Assembly: GCF_900108095.1 (NCBI RefSeq)
Contig: NZ_FNWL01000002.1
Location: 974,748 to 1,038,747, forward strand
Origin: Natronorubrum sediminis
GTDB taxonomy: Archaea > Halobacteriota > Halobacteria > Halobacteriales > Natrialbaceae
DNA: 64,000 bases
Direction: 5' to 3'
The translations under genes were made by a program, and so were the position numbers. The notes beneath the pieces are model-generated. The model ran no database searches. It was not told where the DNA came from and saw only the letters and a list, made by a program, of their open reading frames with translations. Of this stretch, positions 42,183 through 51,967 are shown in pieces. The first letter of the stretch is position 1, and every line of letters starts with the position of its first letter.

Positions 42183-43118
42183 ATGACAACATCGTACACA
42201 CCGACCGAGATGATGAACCGGGAGTCCCGGTCCAATCGCTACTATCGAAACGCAGTCGAACGCCACTGGGATCCCGGCGAAATCGACCTCGAGCGAGACG
42301 TCGAGCACCTCCTCGAGTACATCGAGGGAGCGGAGAACTACGACGAACAGTCGTGGGATCGGACGCTCAATGGCATCGCGAAGTTCGGCGCGGGCGAGGA
42401 CGCCGTCACCGAGGACCTCGCGCCGCTGGCGACGGTACTCGAGGATATCGACGACCAACTGTTCTTGACGACCCAACTTTACGAGGAGGCCAAACACGCC
42501 GACTTCTTCGATCGCTACTGGCGCGAAGTCGTCTGGGCGGTCGAGGACGAACTCGGCTGGGAGCGCTCAAACCCGCGAGACGACAAGTGGTTCAACGAGC
42601 CCTACGTCGAACTCTTCGATCGGAACAAGAAGGCCCAGTATCGCCTGCTCGAGGACGACACTCCCGAAAACCGCGCGAAGGCGTACTGTCACTACCACCT
42701 GACGGTGGAGGGCATCCTTGCCCAGACGGGCTACTACGGCATGCAGACCTCCTACGGCGGCGAGTTCGAGGAGTTACCGCACTTGCCGGGGCTCGTCGAG
42801 GGCTTTACGAAGATCAGAAGCGACGAGGGCCGACACGTCGGCTTCGGCATGAACCAGCTGAAGACGCTCATCAAAGAGGAGGGTGTCGAACCCGAGTTGA
42901 TCGAGAACACCGTCAACGAACTCTTGCCGCTCGTCCAGGGAATCACCGAGGACAACCGATACCAGCCCGACGAGGACGAAGAGCGCGTCGGCCTGCAAGA
43001 CGGCGAACTGGCCGCCTACGCCGTCGACAAGCACACCGATCGAATGCAACAGATCACCGACGCTGCGGCCGAGATCCCCGACGTCGATGAACTGGTTCGA
43101 CTCGAGGGCGACGACTGA
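42183..43118 (+). CDS. R2-like ligand-binding oxidase (Mn/Fe)
   Basis: A 311-residue ferritin-like protein of the R2lox type. All six metal ligands of the family are present: Glu72 (GEDAV), Glu102 and His105 (EEAKH), Glu176 (TVEGILA), Glu215 and His218 (DEGRH). The Val-Tyr pair that becomes an ether cross-link in R2lox maps to Val75 (three after the first ligand) and Tyr171 (five before the fourth); both are present. It therefore should form the heterodinuclear Mn/Fe site with a bound fatty-acid-like ligand. No reductase large subunit is nearby, which also argues against ribonucleotide reductase. The natural substrate of the family is unknown. Confidence 0.9.
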   Translation: MTTSYTPTEMMNRESRSNRYYRNAVERHWDPGEIDLERDVEHLLEYIEGAENYDEQSWDRTLNGIAKFGAGEDAVTEDLAPLATVLEDIDDQLFLTTQLYEEAKHADFFDRYWREVVWAVEDELGWERSNPRDDKWFNEPYVELFDRNKKAQYRLLEDDTPENRAKAYCHYHLTVEGILAQTGYYGMQTSYGGEFEELPHLPGLVEGFTKIRSDEGRHVGFGMNQLKTLIKEEGVEPELIENTVNELLPLVQGITEDNRYQPDEDEERVGLQDGELAAYAVDKHTDRMQQITDAAAEIPDVDELVRLEGDD

Positions 43119-43160
43119 CCGGACGGACACCTCGATACACGGGGTGGAATTTTCTGCGCG

Positions 43161-43919
43161 TTAGATATCGATGGCGTCAGCGTCTTCGTCGTCTTCCTGG
43201 TCGTCGCCATCTGAGTCGTCGTCCGATCCAGCATCATCATCGTCACTATCACCGTTGCCACCATCACCATCCATCTCGTCGACGTCTTCGATGACACCGT
43301 CGATCAGCGAGCGGACGTTTGCTTCTTCCTCCGCTTGCACGTACTCGGGGTAGACGCCGATTGCAATCAACAGATCGTCGTTGCTCTCGACGGCCTCAGT
43401 GACGTGTAGATAGACGTCGACGTCGGTACCGTCGAACGTCGCTTCTGCACTGAATCGAGATTGAGTCGTGTCTTGCTCGAGCAAGGAGATGTCGTCGTCT
43501 TCTTCGTGAGTGATGTTGCTGATGTCGTCGTAGTTGTCTTCGACGAGTTCGACCAGTTCTTCGGTATCCATCTCTTCAACGGGGTTGAATTCCTGACCAG
43601 CGACGCTCACCTGCGGCGTTGTCAACAGCAAGAACACGGCACCCTGCTGGCGGCCTGCTGGCCCCATGTCGACTGTCTTCTCGTGTTCGGTAAGGTGGTT
43701 CAACACGGTGACGCTCTCCTCGTACAACAGGAGATCGACGCCCTCGTCGATTCCGATTTCCTCGACGTCACTGTACTCGTATCCCGTGTCATCGCGGACA
43801 GCTTCCTCGACACCAGCAGGCGAGGAGGCGTGTTCGTCGAGTCCAATCACACCTAAACAGCCGGAAAGGCCTACGAGGCCGACCGTTCCAGCACCGGCGA
43901 GGACGGTTCTTCTGTTCAT
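43161..43919 (-). CDS. Tat lipoprotein, DUF6517-like
   Basis: A 252-residue exported lipoprotein. The signal is NRRTVLAGAGTVGLVGLSGC, twin-arginine and lipobox, so the Cys is diacyl-modified or similar at the cell surface. The mature part is acidic with repeated strands and helices and ends in a long Asp/Gly/Ser tail (from about 215). The match to haloarchaeal DUF6517 proteins is from memory. The start is the second Met at 43919; others upstream are in frame. Its TATA-like CCTATAAAC is near 43955. Confidence 0.78.
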   Translation of the reverse strand: MNRRTVLAGAGTVGLVGLSGCLGVIGLDEHASSPAGVEEAVRDDTGYEYSDVEEIGIDEGVDLLLYEESVTVLNHLTEHEKTVDMGPAGRQQGAVFLLLTTPQVSVAGQEFNPVEEMDTEELVELVEDNYDDISNITHEEDDDISLLEQDTTQSRFSAEATFDGTDVDVYLHVTEAVESNDDLLIAIGVYPEYVQAEEEANVRSLIDGVIEDVDEMDGDGGNGDSDDDDAGSDDDSDGDDQEDDEDADAIDI

Positions 43920-44307
43920 CATGTTCAGAATTGCTTTCAAGTTTACTTTAGTTTATAGGTTCGGTATTGTAGACACTCCGAGACGAACGACCGTCGGACT
44001 ACTCACAACTCGCTTTCATACGCCCTGGCAGTTGATCCGTCGGACGATTCGCGTCCGCAACGCGTGAATGCAACAGCAACACCCATACGAGAGCTGCGAC
44101 GAATACCCGCACTCTCCGAGTACCGGTCGGTCGGGTGGGTTTCGAGGTCGCTAAGGCGTCCGTACCCGACGTGACACTCGAAACAGCGATCACCGTCTGA
44201 CGGTCAGATACAGCGTATTTCAGGAGAGATATCCACTCGAGTTCGTTCTCACCTGGGTTCGTCGGTCCAAACGTTCAAATCCCTGTCCGCCAATGTTTGC
44301 CACAGCC
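43920..44307. other. Gap between divergent genes
   Basis: About 390 bp without a credible gene. The left end holds the lipoprotein promoter (around 43950-43960). The right end has little AT-rich sequence before the acyl-CoA synthetase, so its promoter is not obvious. I see no repeat. Confidence 0.4.
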
Positions 44308-45951
44308 ATGATGGGTGTTCAGTTAACACTTGACAAGATTATCGAGCGAGCGGTCGACCTCTTTCCGGAGCGAGAACTCGTGACGAAACTGCCAGATGGG
44401 AGCACGCACCGCTACACCTACAGCGACGCGTACGAGCGAATCTGCCAACTCGCTCACGGACTCGACGAGTTGGGACTCGAGGACGGCGCTCGCGTCGGCG
44501 TAGTCGCGACGAACCACTACCGACACTTCGAACTCTACTTCGGCCCGGCGTGCTCGGCGCGGTCGATTCACATGTGCAACATGCGACTGCCAGACCACCA
44601 CTTCGTCCACACGGTCGAAGACGCCGAGGACGAGGTGATCTTCGTCGATCCGGCGCTCGTCGAGAAGGTGGAGGCGAACGCGGACGAACTCGAGACGGTC
44701 GAACAGTACGTCGTCCTGTGTAGCGAGGACGAACTTCCCGAAACCGACCTCGAACCGGTGGTCGCCTACGAGTCGCTGCTCGCCGGCCACCCGACCGAGT
44801 ACGAGTGGCCCGACATCGACGAGGACCGAGAGTACGGCATGTGTCACACCTCGGGGACGACGGGGCTCCCAAAGGGCGTCCCCTACACCCACCGGGCGAT
44901 GTACCTCCACAGCATCATGTGTGGGCACGTCGACGCCAACCAAGTGAGCGAGGGCGACGTCGCCTTGCCGGTCGTGCCGATGTTCCACGCAAACGGCTGG
45001 GGAATCCCCTACGCCGCGACGTTCGCCGGCGCAAAACAGGTCTTCCCGTCCGTTCACACTGACCCCGAGTCGCTCGCGCACCTGATCGCCGACGAGGATG
45101 TCACCGTCTCGGCGGCCGTCCCGACCATCTGGCTCGAGATGGCGAACTACCTCGATGAGAACCCGGAAGTCGACATCTCCAACATCGACCGCCTGACGGT
45201 CGGGGGCTCCGCGCCGCCGGAGTCGCTCATCCGCAAGTACGACGAGGAGTACGACGCGCCGATTATCCAGGGCTGGGGAATGACCGAAACGTCGCCACTC
45301 GGCACGCTCAGCACGCTCCGAACGGAAGTCGAAGCGCTCTCACCCGAAGAACAGTACGAGTACCGGACGATGGCCGGCTTCCCCGTGCCGGGAATGCAGG
45401 TCCGTGTCATCGACGACGACGGCGAGGAAGTCCCCCGAGACGGCGAGACGATGGGCGAACTCGAGGTTCGCAGCCCCTGGGTGACAGACCACTACCACAA
45501 CCGTCCGGAGGAGAACGAGCAGGCGTTCACCGACGACGGGTACCTCAGAACCGGTGATATCGCCGTACGCGACGAACTGGGCTACGTCGACGTCGTCGAC
45601 CGCGACAAGGACGTGATCAAATCGGGCGGCGAGTGGATCTCGTCGGTCCAACTCGAGAACGACCTCATCGCCCACGAGGATGTCGCCGAGGCGACGGTCG
45701 TCGGCGTCGAACACGAACGTTGGCAGGAACGGCCCCTCGCGATCGTCGTTCCGACGGCTGATGCGGATCTCGCGGCGGACGACCTCGCGGACCACCTCGG
45801 GGAGACGTTCCCGGACTGGTGGCTGCCGGACGCCTACGAGTTCATCGACGAAATTCCGAAGACCTCGACCGGGAAATTCGACAAGAAACGCCTCCGCGAC
45901 CGCTTCGATATCGTGCTCGAGGCACCCGACGAGGAAGAAGCGGAACTGTAA
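44308..45951 (+). CDS. Medium/long-chain acyl-CoA synthetase (AMP-forming)
   Basis: A 547-residue ANL-family ligase that activates a carboxylic acid to its CoA thioester through an adenylate. The phosphate-binding loop is HTSGTTGLPKGVPYTHRA, the aromatic A5-type motif is GWGMTETSP, the A7 motif is YLRTGDIAV, and the A10 lysine is in KTSTGKFDKKRL. FPERELVTKLPDGSTHRYTY near the N-terminus matches FadD-type ligases. The preferred start is ATG at 44308; one at 44293 is in frame. No beta-oxidation genes adjoin it. Confidence 0.93.
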   Translation: MMGVQLTLDKIIERAVDLFPERELVTKLPDGSTHRYTYSDAYERICQLAHGLDELGLEDGARVGVVATNHYRHFELYFGPACSARSIHMCNMRLPDHHFVHTVEDAEDEVIFVDPALVEKVEANADELETVEQYVVLCSEDELPETDLEPVVAYESLLAGHPTEYEWPDIDEDREYGMCHTSGTTGLPKGVPYTHRAMYLHSIMCGHVDANQVSEGDVALPVVPMFHANGWGIPYAATFAGAKQVFPSVHTDPESLAHLIADEDVTVSAAVPTIWLEMANYLDENPEVDISNIDRLTVGGSAPPESLIRKYDEEYDAPIIQGWGMTETSPLGTLSTLRTEVEALSPEEQYEYRTMAGFPVPGMQVRVIDDDGEEVPRDGETMGELEVRSPWVTDHYHNRPEENEQAFTDDGYLRTGDIAVRDELGYVDVVDRDKDVIKSGGEWISSVQLENDLIAHEDVAEATVVGVEHERWQERPLAIVVPTADADLAADDLADHLGETFPDWWLPDAYEFIDEIPKTSTGKFDKKRLRDRFDIVLEAPDEEEAEL

Positions 45952-46081
45952 GGCGTTCGACCGAGGCCGCGATACAGGCCATTACGACGACCAGCTACAG
46001 TGAGTTCGTGCTCGAAAAGGCGAGTGAGTACGTTACCGACGCGTTCCGAACACAGGCGAGTACACGCAACGATCTCTCGAG

Positions 46082-47047
46082 TTACGTGAGTTTGGGAAGT
46101 ACTTCTTCTCCGAAGTCCGCGATGAAGCGCGATTGCGAGCGAGCGACGTTGTGCAGGTAGATTCCGTCGACATTGAGCGCGCGGTCGCGCTCGAGCCACT
46201 CGATGTGGTCCTCGAGATCGCTCGAGACGCGAACGTTCGCTTCGACCTCCTCGCGAGTGATCGACTCGCCGAGTTCGTCGTACTCCTCCGGTGTTCGAAG
46301 CTCCTGCGTGACGGGCCCCGGAACGCAGTTCGTCCGCCACTGATCGTACGCGCCCTCGAGTGCCGCGTCGTCGTCCGTGTCGTAGGACAGTTGCACCTTG
46401 AGAAAGACCGATTTGTCGGGCGCGTGCTCGCGGAAGGCTTCGACGCGGTTTTCGACGCCCTCGTGATCCGGCGTCGCGATGGTAATCAGGCCGTCGACCC
46501 ACTCACACGTTCCGAGCCAGCGAGCAGTCTCTTCGGAGAGGGCCGCACCGATTACCGGCGGCGGCGTCTCCGGGCGCGAGTACAGTTTTGCCCGTTCGAC
46601 CGTAATCTGACCGTCGTGGGTCAGTTCCTCGCCATCCCAGAGCCGCCGCATGATCCGTGCGGATTCCTCGAGACGGGCATTGCGGTCGTCCTTGATCGGC
46701 CAGTTGGTGCCCGTGATCCCCTCGTTGAGCAACTGGCCGCTACCCACGGCGAGCCAAAATCGCTCGGGATACGTTTCCCGAAGCGTCGCCGCTGCTTGTG
46801 CGATGATTGCCGGGTGATACCGGTACCCCGGCGCGTTGACGGTCCCGAATGTCATCGACGTCCGCTCGAGTGCCGATCCGAGCCAGGACCAGACGAAGCC
46901 GGACTCACCCTGTCGTTCGCTCCAGGGGTGGAAGTGATCCGAGGCGAGTGCAGCCTCGAAGCCGTGTTCGTCGGCCTGTTCGACGTACTCGAGCAGCGTC
47001 GAGGGTGAAAACTGTTCGTGGGAGGCGTGGTATCCGATGAAACTCAT
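46082..47047 (-). CDS. F420-dependent LLM-class oxidoreductase (TIGR03557-type)
   Basis: A 321-residue luciferase-like TIM-barrel enzyme. MSFIGYHASHEQFSPSTLLE, ASDHFHPWSERQGESGFVWS and the later WLAVGSGQLLNEGITG match the subfamily related to F420-dependent glucose-6-phosphate dehydrogenase. It would use F420 to oxidise or reduce a small molecule; the substrate is not known. The region 47048-47448 upstream contains its promoter. Confidence 0.88.
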   Translation of the reverse strand: MSFIGYHASHEQFSPSTLLEYVEQADEHGFEAALASDHFHPWSERQGESGFVWSWLGSALERTSMTFGTVNAPGYRYHPAIIAQAAATLRETYPERFWLAVGSGQLLNEGITGTNWPIKDDRNARLEESARIMRRLWDGEELTHDGQITVERAKLYSRPETPPPVIGAALSEETARWLGTCEWVDGLITIATPDHEGVENRVEAFREHAPDKSVFLKVQLSYDTDDDAALEGAYDQWRTNCVPGPVTQELRTPEEYDELGESITREEVEANVRVSSDLEDHIEWLERDRALNVDGIYLHNVARSQSRFIADFGEEVLPKLT

Positions 47048-47448
47048 AGCTGACAGTCGCGGCGAGTGTGACGACCGTCAGTTCCAGACCGAGACACTTC
47101 GACGCTCGCCCGGAACGTGTAAGCAGCGCCACGGCCCGACCGTTCGTCGATCGGTCCGTTTCAGTCTCTGCTCCGGCGGAATCGACGCGAGGACACCGTT
47201 GCTGGGCGCTCGTCGGCATTCTCGGCGACTCGATACGTTGCTACCCCCGACTCGTCGGTCACTCGGGTCCCTCGGCGGTACGTATTCACTCCAAGAGGGA
47301 GCCACACAGAAACGCGATATCGTGTCCAATCAGTCGGTATTCGAGACTGGCGTACAATCGGTGACCAAGGAGCCAAGAACCGATTGAAAGCCCAATCAGC
47401 AAGAAAACCCACCCAGTCGAGAATCGTCGAGAGCGACAGTATCGGAAC
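47048..47448. other. Gap between the oxidoreductase and glnA
   Basis: About 400 bp without a confident gene. A minus-strand frame just after the glnA stop encodes a short hydrophobic stretch (LLIGLSIGSWLLGHRLYASL), which could be a small membrane protein starting at a TTG, but there is no proper ATG or promoter and I leave it uncalled. It also must hold the oxidoreductase promoter. Confidence 0.35.
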
Positions 47449-48804
47449 TCAGAACGTCTCGAGGTAGCGATCGAGTTCCCACTCGGAGACGTCGATGAGG
47501 TACTCTTCGAACTCCTGGCGCTTGGCTTCGACGAACTTCTCGCCGATGTGCTCGCCGAGTGCGTCGAACATCGCGTCGTCTTCCTCCAAGGCGTCGACTG
47601 CCTCGCCGAGGTTCGCCGGCAGCGTGTCGATGCCGTACTCTTCGCGTTTTTCCTCGTCGAACTCGTAGATGTTCTCTCGAACCGGATCCGGACACTCGAG
47701 GTCCTGTTCGATGCCGTCGAGACCCGCGTGGATCATGACGGCGATGGCGAGGTAGGGATTACACGAGGGGTCGGGCGAGCGAAGTTCGACGCGGGAGGCT
47801 GCAGGGACGCGAGCAGCCGGTTTGCGGATCAGCGACGAACGGTTGCGGTCGGACCAGGCGACGTAGACGGGCGCCTCGTAGCCGGGGACGAGTCGCTTGT
47901 AGCTGTTGACCGTCGGGTTCGCGACCGCCGTAATCGCCGGTGCGTGCTCGAGGATACCGGCGGTAAAGGCGCGGGCTTCCTCGCTGAGGTTGAACTCGTC
48001 GTCCTCCTCGTGGAACGCGTTCTCGCCGTCTTCGGTGAACAGCGAGATGTGCGTGTGCATACCCGAGCCGTTAATCTCCGGAATCGGCTTTGGCATGAAC
48101 GTCGCGTGGTAGTCGTGTTGGGCGGCGATGGCCCGAACGACGGTGCGGAAGGTGGCGACGTTGTCGGCTGTGGTGAGCGCGTCGTCGTACTCGAAGTTGA
48201 TCTCGTGTTGACCTTCGGCGACTTCGTGGTGGCTCGCTTCCACTTCGAAGCCCATGTTCTCGAGGCCGTAGATGATGTCACGTCGGACGTCGCTCGCGAG
48301 GTCTTTCGGTGCGAGGTCGAAGTACCCGCCTGCGTCGTTGGTCGTCGTCGTCGCACGGCCCTCTTCGTCTTCCTCGAAGAGGAAGAATTCGGGCTCTGGG
48401 GCGGCGTTGACTTTGTAGCCCATCTCGTGAGCACGGTCGAGTGCGTTCCTGAGCACGCGACGCGGGTCGCCCTCGAATGGCTCGCCCGAGGTCGTGTTGT
48501 AGACGTCACAGATCATTCGAGCGGATGCACCATCCTCGCGGTTTCGCCATGGAAGGATAGCAAAGGTGTTCGGATCCGGAACTAATCGCATGTCCGATTC
48601 CTGAATGCGAACGAAGCCTTCGATCGACGATCCGTCGAAGTAAATTCCCTCGGCGAACGCTTTTTCGGCCTGTCGGGCTGGCACTGAGACGTTTTTTACA
48701 GTGCCAAGAATATCGGTAAATTGCAGTCGCAGGAAGTCGATATCGTTCTCCTCAATTTCGTCGAGTACGGCCTGTTCGGCCTCAGTGATGTTTCCGCTTG
48801 TCAT
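47449..48804 (-). CDS. glnA: Glutamine synthetase (type I)
   Basis: A 451-residue enzyme making glutamine from glutamate, ammonia and ATP. Visible signatures include [17 protein letters not shown], the metal/glutamate site [31 protein letters not shown], and [20 protein letters not shown]. The length and lack of an adenylylation loop fit the short GSI-alpha type of archaea. It is divergent from an lrp-type gene, an arrangement known in Halobacterium where Lrp controls glnA. No glnB/amtB is in the window. Confidence 0.97.
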   Translation of the reverse strand: MTSGNITEAEQAVLDEIEENDIDFLRLQFTDILGTVKNVSVPARQAEKAFAEGIYFDGSSIEGFVRIQESDMRLVPDPNTFAILPWRNREDGASARMICDVYNTTSGEPFEGDPRRVLRNALDRAHEMGYKVNAAPEPEFFLFEEDEEGRATTTTNDAGGYFDLAPKDLASDVRRDIIYGLENMGFEVEASHHEVAEGQHEINFEYDDALTTADNVATFRTVVRAIAAQHDYHATFMPKPIPEINGSGMHTHISLFTEDGENAFHEEDDEFNLSEEARAFTAGILEHAPAITAVANPTVNSYKRLVPGYEAPVYVAWSDRNRSSLIRKPAARVPAASRVELRSPDPSCNPYLAIAVMIHAGLDGIEQDLECPDPVRENIYEFDEEKREEYGIDTLPANLGEAVDALEEDDAMFDALGEHIGEKFVEAKRQEFEEYLIDVSEWELDRYLETF

Positions 48805-48929
48805 CTTCTCGTCGTCCTACCCAAGTAACTCTGCTACTAAAACCCTACTGCTCCAAGCAAATCTTCTCTCTCCCCTCTGGAATTGTATATTCGTAAAGTT
48901 CTAAAGGGTCGAGTGAGAGGGTAGATGTG
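48805..48929. promoter_or_regulatory. Divergent glnA/lrp promoter region
   Basis: A TATA-like TGTATATT at 48884-48891 serves lrp, predicting transcription near 48915 and an ATG at 48930. The glnA side has a weaker AT-rich stretch near 48836. Only about 125 bp separate the genes, so a bound Lrp could act on both. Confidence 0.5.
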
Positions 48930-49391
48930 ATGACGTACGAAAATCTCGATGCAAAACTAGTGAATGCACTCTTGGGTGACGGTCGCGCGAGCCTCCGTAG
49001 CCTCGCCGAAGAGCTCGACGTTTCTGTCACCACGGTTTCGAATCATCTCTCGGATCTCGAGGAGGATGGCGTAATCGAGGGCTATACACCGCGTGTCGAT
49101 TACGATGCGGTCGGATATGACGTCACCGCCGTTATCCAGCTTCAAGTCGAAGGGAACGCGCTTCCAGACATCACCGAAACGCTTCGCGATCACCGCCAGA
49201 TGACCAGTGTCTACGAAGTGACCGGCGACTACGACGTGATCGCCATCGGCAAGTTCAAAGACACCGACGGGATGAACGATCAGATCAAGGCGTTGCTCAC
49301 CGACCCGGATATCAAAGCATCGAACACAAGCGTCGTCCTCAACGCCGTCAGCGAAAACGAGCAGTTCGAACTCGACGTTACCGATACCTAA
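48930..49391 (+). CDS. lrp: Lrp/AsnC-family transcription regulator
   Basis: A 153-residue regulator. The N-terminal winged helix contains [20 protein letters not shown] and [19 protein letters not shown]; the C-terminal RAM (ACT-like) domain begins [12 protein letters not shown] and ends EQFELDV. It should bind an amino acid or glutamine and form octamers. Its divergence from glnA suggests control of nitrogen assimilation, as shown for the Halobacterium homologue. I take the ATG at 48930 rather than the GTG at 48927. Confidence 0.92.
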   Translation: MTYENLDAKLVNALLGDGRASLRSLAEELDVSVTTVSNHLSDLEEDGVIEGYTPRVDYDAVGYDVTAVIQLQVEGNALPDITETLRDHRQMTSVYEVTGDYDVIAIGKFKDTDGMNDQIKALLTDPDIKASNTSVVLNAVSENEQFELDVTDT

Positions 49392-49537
49392 TCGACCGGC
49401 AACCGATCGAAGGGCGGTTTTACCGTACGTTCCGACCACGGAGCGACTGCTACTCGAAAACTTCGGCCTCGAGTCCGTTCTCGATACGACACGTCGGTCA
49501 ATCGCGAGCGTTCGAATAGTTACGAGAGAACTCGACG

Positions 49538-49678
49538 CTACCGGAGATACAAGATTAGGAGGCCGAGTGCGAGAAGCATGAGTCCCCACCACAGCGAATC
49601 ACCGGGAAGAACGATCAGGACCAGCGTGACGATACCCGATGAAAACAACGACCAGCCGATGGTAGTTTGATACGCCAT
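49538..49678 (-). CDS. Small two-helix membrane protein
   Basis: A 46-residue protein, MAYQTTIGWSLFSSGIVTLV then a PGDSLWW turn and a second helix (LMLLALGLLILYL). The second helix ends at the C-terminus. The upstream in-frame extension to 49726 is cysteine/arginine-rich and unlikely. Typical of haloarchaeal small membrane proteins; no function known. Confidence 0.6.
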   Translation of the reverse strand: MAYQTTIGWSLFSSGIVTLVLIVLPGDSLWWGLMLLALGLLILYLR

Positions 49679-50059
49679 AGGCGGCGTACGCGAGCGAGTA
49701 CAAACAACCACCGGCTTGCAACGCAAGTACGGTGTGACAGCAAGCAGATTCGGGAGGACTCGAGTCAGTGAACGGTTGCTCGAGCGGTCGTAATCGCTAT
49801 GCTGTTATCGGCGAGTGAGCGTTCGGCAAACCTCAATCAGTGCTGTTCGCCGAGCGCTTCGGCCTGGACCGACGACTGATGTGGAATGCGCGGCGCTACG
49901 AGCCGCTACGACCAAGCGAACGGCGCAGCCGTAAACTGAGAACGTTCCGCGTCCCCTAACGGAAGAAAGAAGCTTTTGCACTGAATTTTGCTCGCGGGTC
50001 ACTGCGCTCCCCGCTCGCTCTCAGCGATTCTCGTTCATCGCGGTCGCTCCGAATCGCTC
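49679..50059. other. Gap downstream of the thermosome gene
   Basis: About 380 bp with no supported gene. Frames are short and arginine/serine-rich. It receives the 3' end of the thermosome transcript from the right and the promoter of the small membrane gene on the left. A short purine-rich stretch (GGAAGAAAGAAGC near 49961) is the only notable feature. Confidence 0.4.
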
Positions 50060-51721
50060 CTACATCATGCCGCCCATGCCGCCGCCCATGCCGCCCATGC
50101 CGCCGCCGGGTGCGCCTTCTTCGTCGCCACCCTTGTCGGTGGAGAGGTCGCCGGCGGAGATGATGTCGTCGATTTTGAGCACGAGGTTGGCCGCTTCGGA
50201 CGCGGAGGTAACGGCCTGCTCTTTGGCGTGTGCCGGCTCGACGACGCCTGCTTCGTACGTATCCTCGATATCGCTCGAGAAGACGTTCAATCCGGCCTGC
50301 ACGTCGCCGTCGTCGTGTGCTGCACGCAGGTCGACGAGCGTGTCGATGGAGTCGAGGCCGGCGTTCTCGGCGAGCACGCGGGGGACGAGTTCGAGCGAGT
50401 CCGCGAAGGCCTCGACGGCGAGTTGCTCACGACCGGAGACGGAGTCGGCGAAGTCACGCAGTCGGGACGCCAGTTCGACTTCGGTTGCACCGCCGCCTGC
50501 GAGCACGCGGCCGTCGGAGACCGTCTGTGCGACGACGTCGAGGGCGTCGGTGACGCCGCGCTCGAGTTCGTCGACGACGTGGTCGGTCGAGCCACGGAGG
50601 AGGAGTGTCACGCCGTGGGCGTCCTCGCCTTCGACGTAGAACAGTTCGTCCTCGTCGTCACGAGTAACGTCGCCGTAGCCGAGGTCGTCCTCGCTCGCGC
50701 TCGTGAGGTCGGAGACGATGCTCGCACCGACGACTTCCGAGAGGAACTCGAGGTCGCTCTTCTTCGCGCGGCGGATGGCGAGGATGCCTTCCTTCGCGAG
50801 GTAGTGCTGTGCGAGGTCGTCGATCCCCTTCTGACAGAAGACGATGTCGGCGTCGAGGTCGACGATCTGCTGAACCTTCTCTTTGAGCTGTTTCTCCTCG
50901 CGGTCGAGGAACTGCTGGAGTTGGTCGGGGTCGGTGACGGAGACTTCCGTATCGACGTCAGCCTCTTCGACCTCGATGGACTGGTTGAGCAACAGGATGT
51001 CGGCGTCCGTCGCCTCGGTCGGCATGTTGTCGTGGACGGGGTCCTTGTCGACGATGCCGCCCTCGAGGAGGTCGGATTCGCCGGTTGCGCGGCCGGTCTG
51101 GGTCTCGATGTTGAGGAACTCGAGGTCGACGACGTTGTCGCCATCCTCGGTTTCGACGGTGACCTGACTGACAGCGTCGACGATGAGTTGGGCGAGGTGT
51201 TCCTTGTTGACCTCGGTGCCCTTGCCGGTCATCGACGTTTCGGCGGTCTTCCGGATGAGTTCCTCATCCGTCGTGTCGATGTCGGTTGCGATATCGTCTA
51301 CTTCCTCGCGAGCCTGCTCTGCGGCCATGTGGAAGCCTTTGATGATCGCCGTCGGGTGAATGTCCTGCTCGAGGAGGTCCTCCGCGTTCTTGAGGAGCTC
51401 TCCGGCGATTGCGACGGCCGTCGTGGTCCCGTCACCGGCTTCGTCTTCTTGCGTTTCGGCGACTTCGATGATCATCTCGGCCGTCGGATTGTCGATGTCC
51501 ATCTCCTGGAGGATGGTGACGCCGTCGTTGGTGATCGTTACCGATCCCATCGAGTCGACGAGCATCTTGTCCATCCCTTTCGGGCCGAGTGTCGAGCGGA
51601 CGGCCTCGGCGACTGCACGGGCCGCGCTGATGTTGTAATCCTGCGCGTCTTTGTCCTTGACGCGCTGGGAGTCTTCGCTCATCACGATCATCGGCTGTCC
51701 CTGCTGCATTCGCTGGCTCAT
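50060..51721 (-). CDS. Thermosome (group II chaperonin) subunit
   Basis: A 553-residue subunit of the archaeal chaperonin. Motifs include [29 protein letters not shown], the catalytic [15 protein letters not shown], and [13 protein letters not shown]; the C-terminus is the glycine-methionine repeat [15 protein letters not shown]. It forms an ATP-driven folding ring. A TATA box at 51749-51755 predicts transcription near 51726, so the ATG at 51721 ([10 protein letters not shown]) is the start, and the in-frame ATG at 51736 lies upstream of transcription. It stands alone. Which subunit (alpha, beta or gamma) cannot be decided from one gene. Confidence 0.97.
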   Translation of the reverse strand: MSQRMQQGQPMIVMSEDSQRVKDKDAQDYNISAARAVAEAVRSTLGPKGMDKMLVDSMGSVTITNDGVTILQEMDIDNPTAEMIIEVAETQEDEAGDGTTTAVAIAGELLKNAEDLLEQDIHPTAIIKGFHMAAEQAREEVDDIATDIDTTDEELIRKTAETSMTGKGTEVNKEHLAQLIVDAVSQVTVETEDGDNVVDLEFLNIETQTGRATGESDLLEGGIVDKDPVHDNMPTEATDADILLLNQSIEVEEADVDTEVSVTDPDQLQQFLDREEKQLKEKVQQIVDLDADIVFCQKGIDDLAQHYLAKEGILAIRRAKKSDLEFLSEVVGASIVSDLTSASEDDLGYGDVTRDDEDELFYVEGEDAHGVTLLLRGSTDHVVDELERGVTDALDVVAQTVSDGRVLAGGGATEVELASRLRDFADSVSGREQLAVEAFADSLELVPRVLAENAGLDSIDTLVDLRAAHDDGDVQAGLNVFSSDIEDTYEAGVVEPAHAKEQAVTSASEAANLVLKIDDIISAGDLSTDKGGDEEGAPGGGMGGMGGGMGGMM

Positions 51722-51746
51722 AGTCAGCTGATTCATTGATTGCCCT

Positions 51747-51756
51747 TCTATATATG
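51747..51756 (-). promoter_or_regulatory. Thermosome promoter TATA box
   Basis: On the minus strand this reads CATATATAG, the clearest TATA box in the window, about 30 nt before the chosen start. The spacing to the ATG at 51721 leaves only a few bases of leader. Confidence 0.65.
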
Positions 51757-51883
51757 TTCTTCGCTATTCGATACTGCTACACGATACCATTCAAAGGCCG
51801 GTACTGCCGGAGAACCCCCGTAATGGACGCCGACCGCCGTCATCACGTGCTCAGTGAAACCAGTTCACAAAACCCGTGACGAA

Positions 51884-51911
51884 ACGGGACCATCCCGTAT
51901 ATTTAAATACA
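51884..51911. promoter_or_regulatory. Palindrome next to an AT-rich box
   Basis: ACGGGA (51884-51889) and TCCCGT (51893-51898) form a perfect inverted repeat with spacer CCA, directly followed by ATATTTAAATAC. This looks like an operator beside a TATA element, or a hairpin at the end of the SRAP transcript. No gene starts at the expected distance, apart from a possible upstream promoter for the thermosome. Confidence 0.4.
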
Positions 51912-51967
51912 AGTTAGATTGCGGTCACACCGGAACGAACAGCACGACACGGAGACGCCCCCCGACG

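Noticed and set aside
47048-47448. Small membrane protein following glnA
   Set aside because: The hydrophobic stretch is attractive but only a TTG start and no promoter are available; left as a note in the gap entry.
50060-51739. Large rightward frame opposite the thermosome gene
   Set aside because: It follows the codon pattern of the thermosome in reverse and has no recognisable domain.
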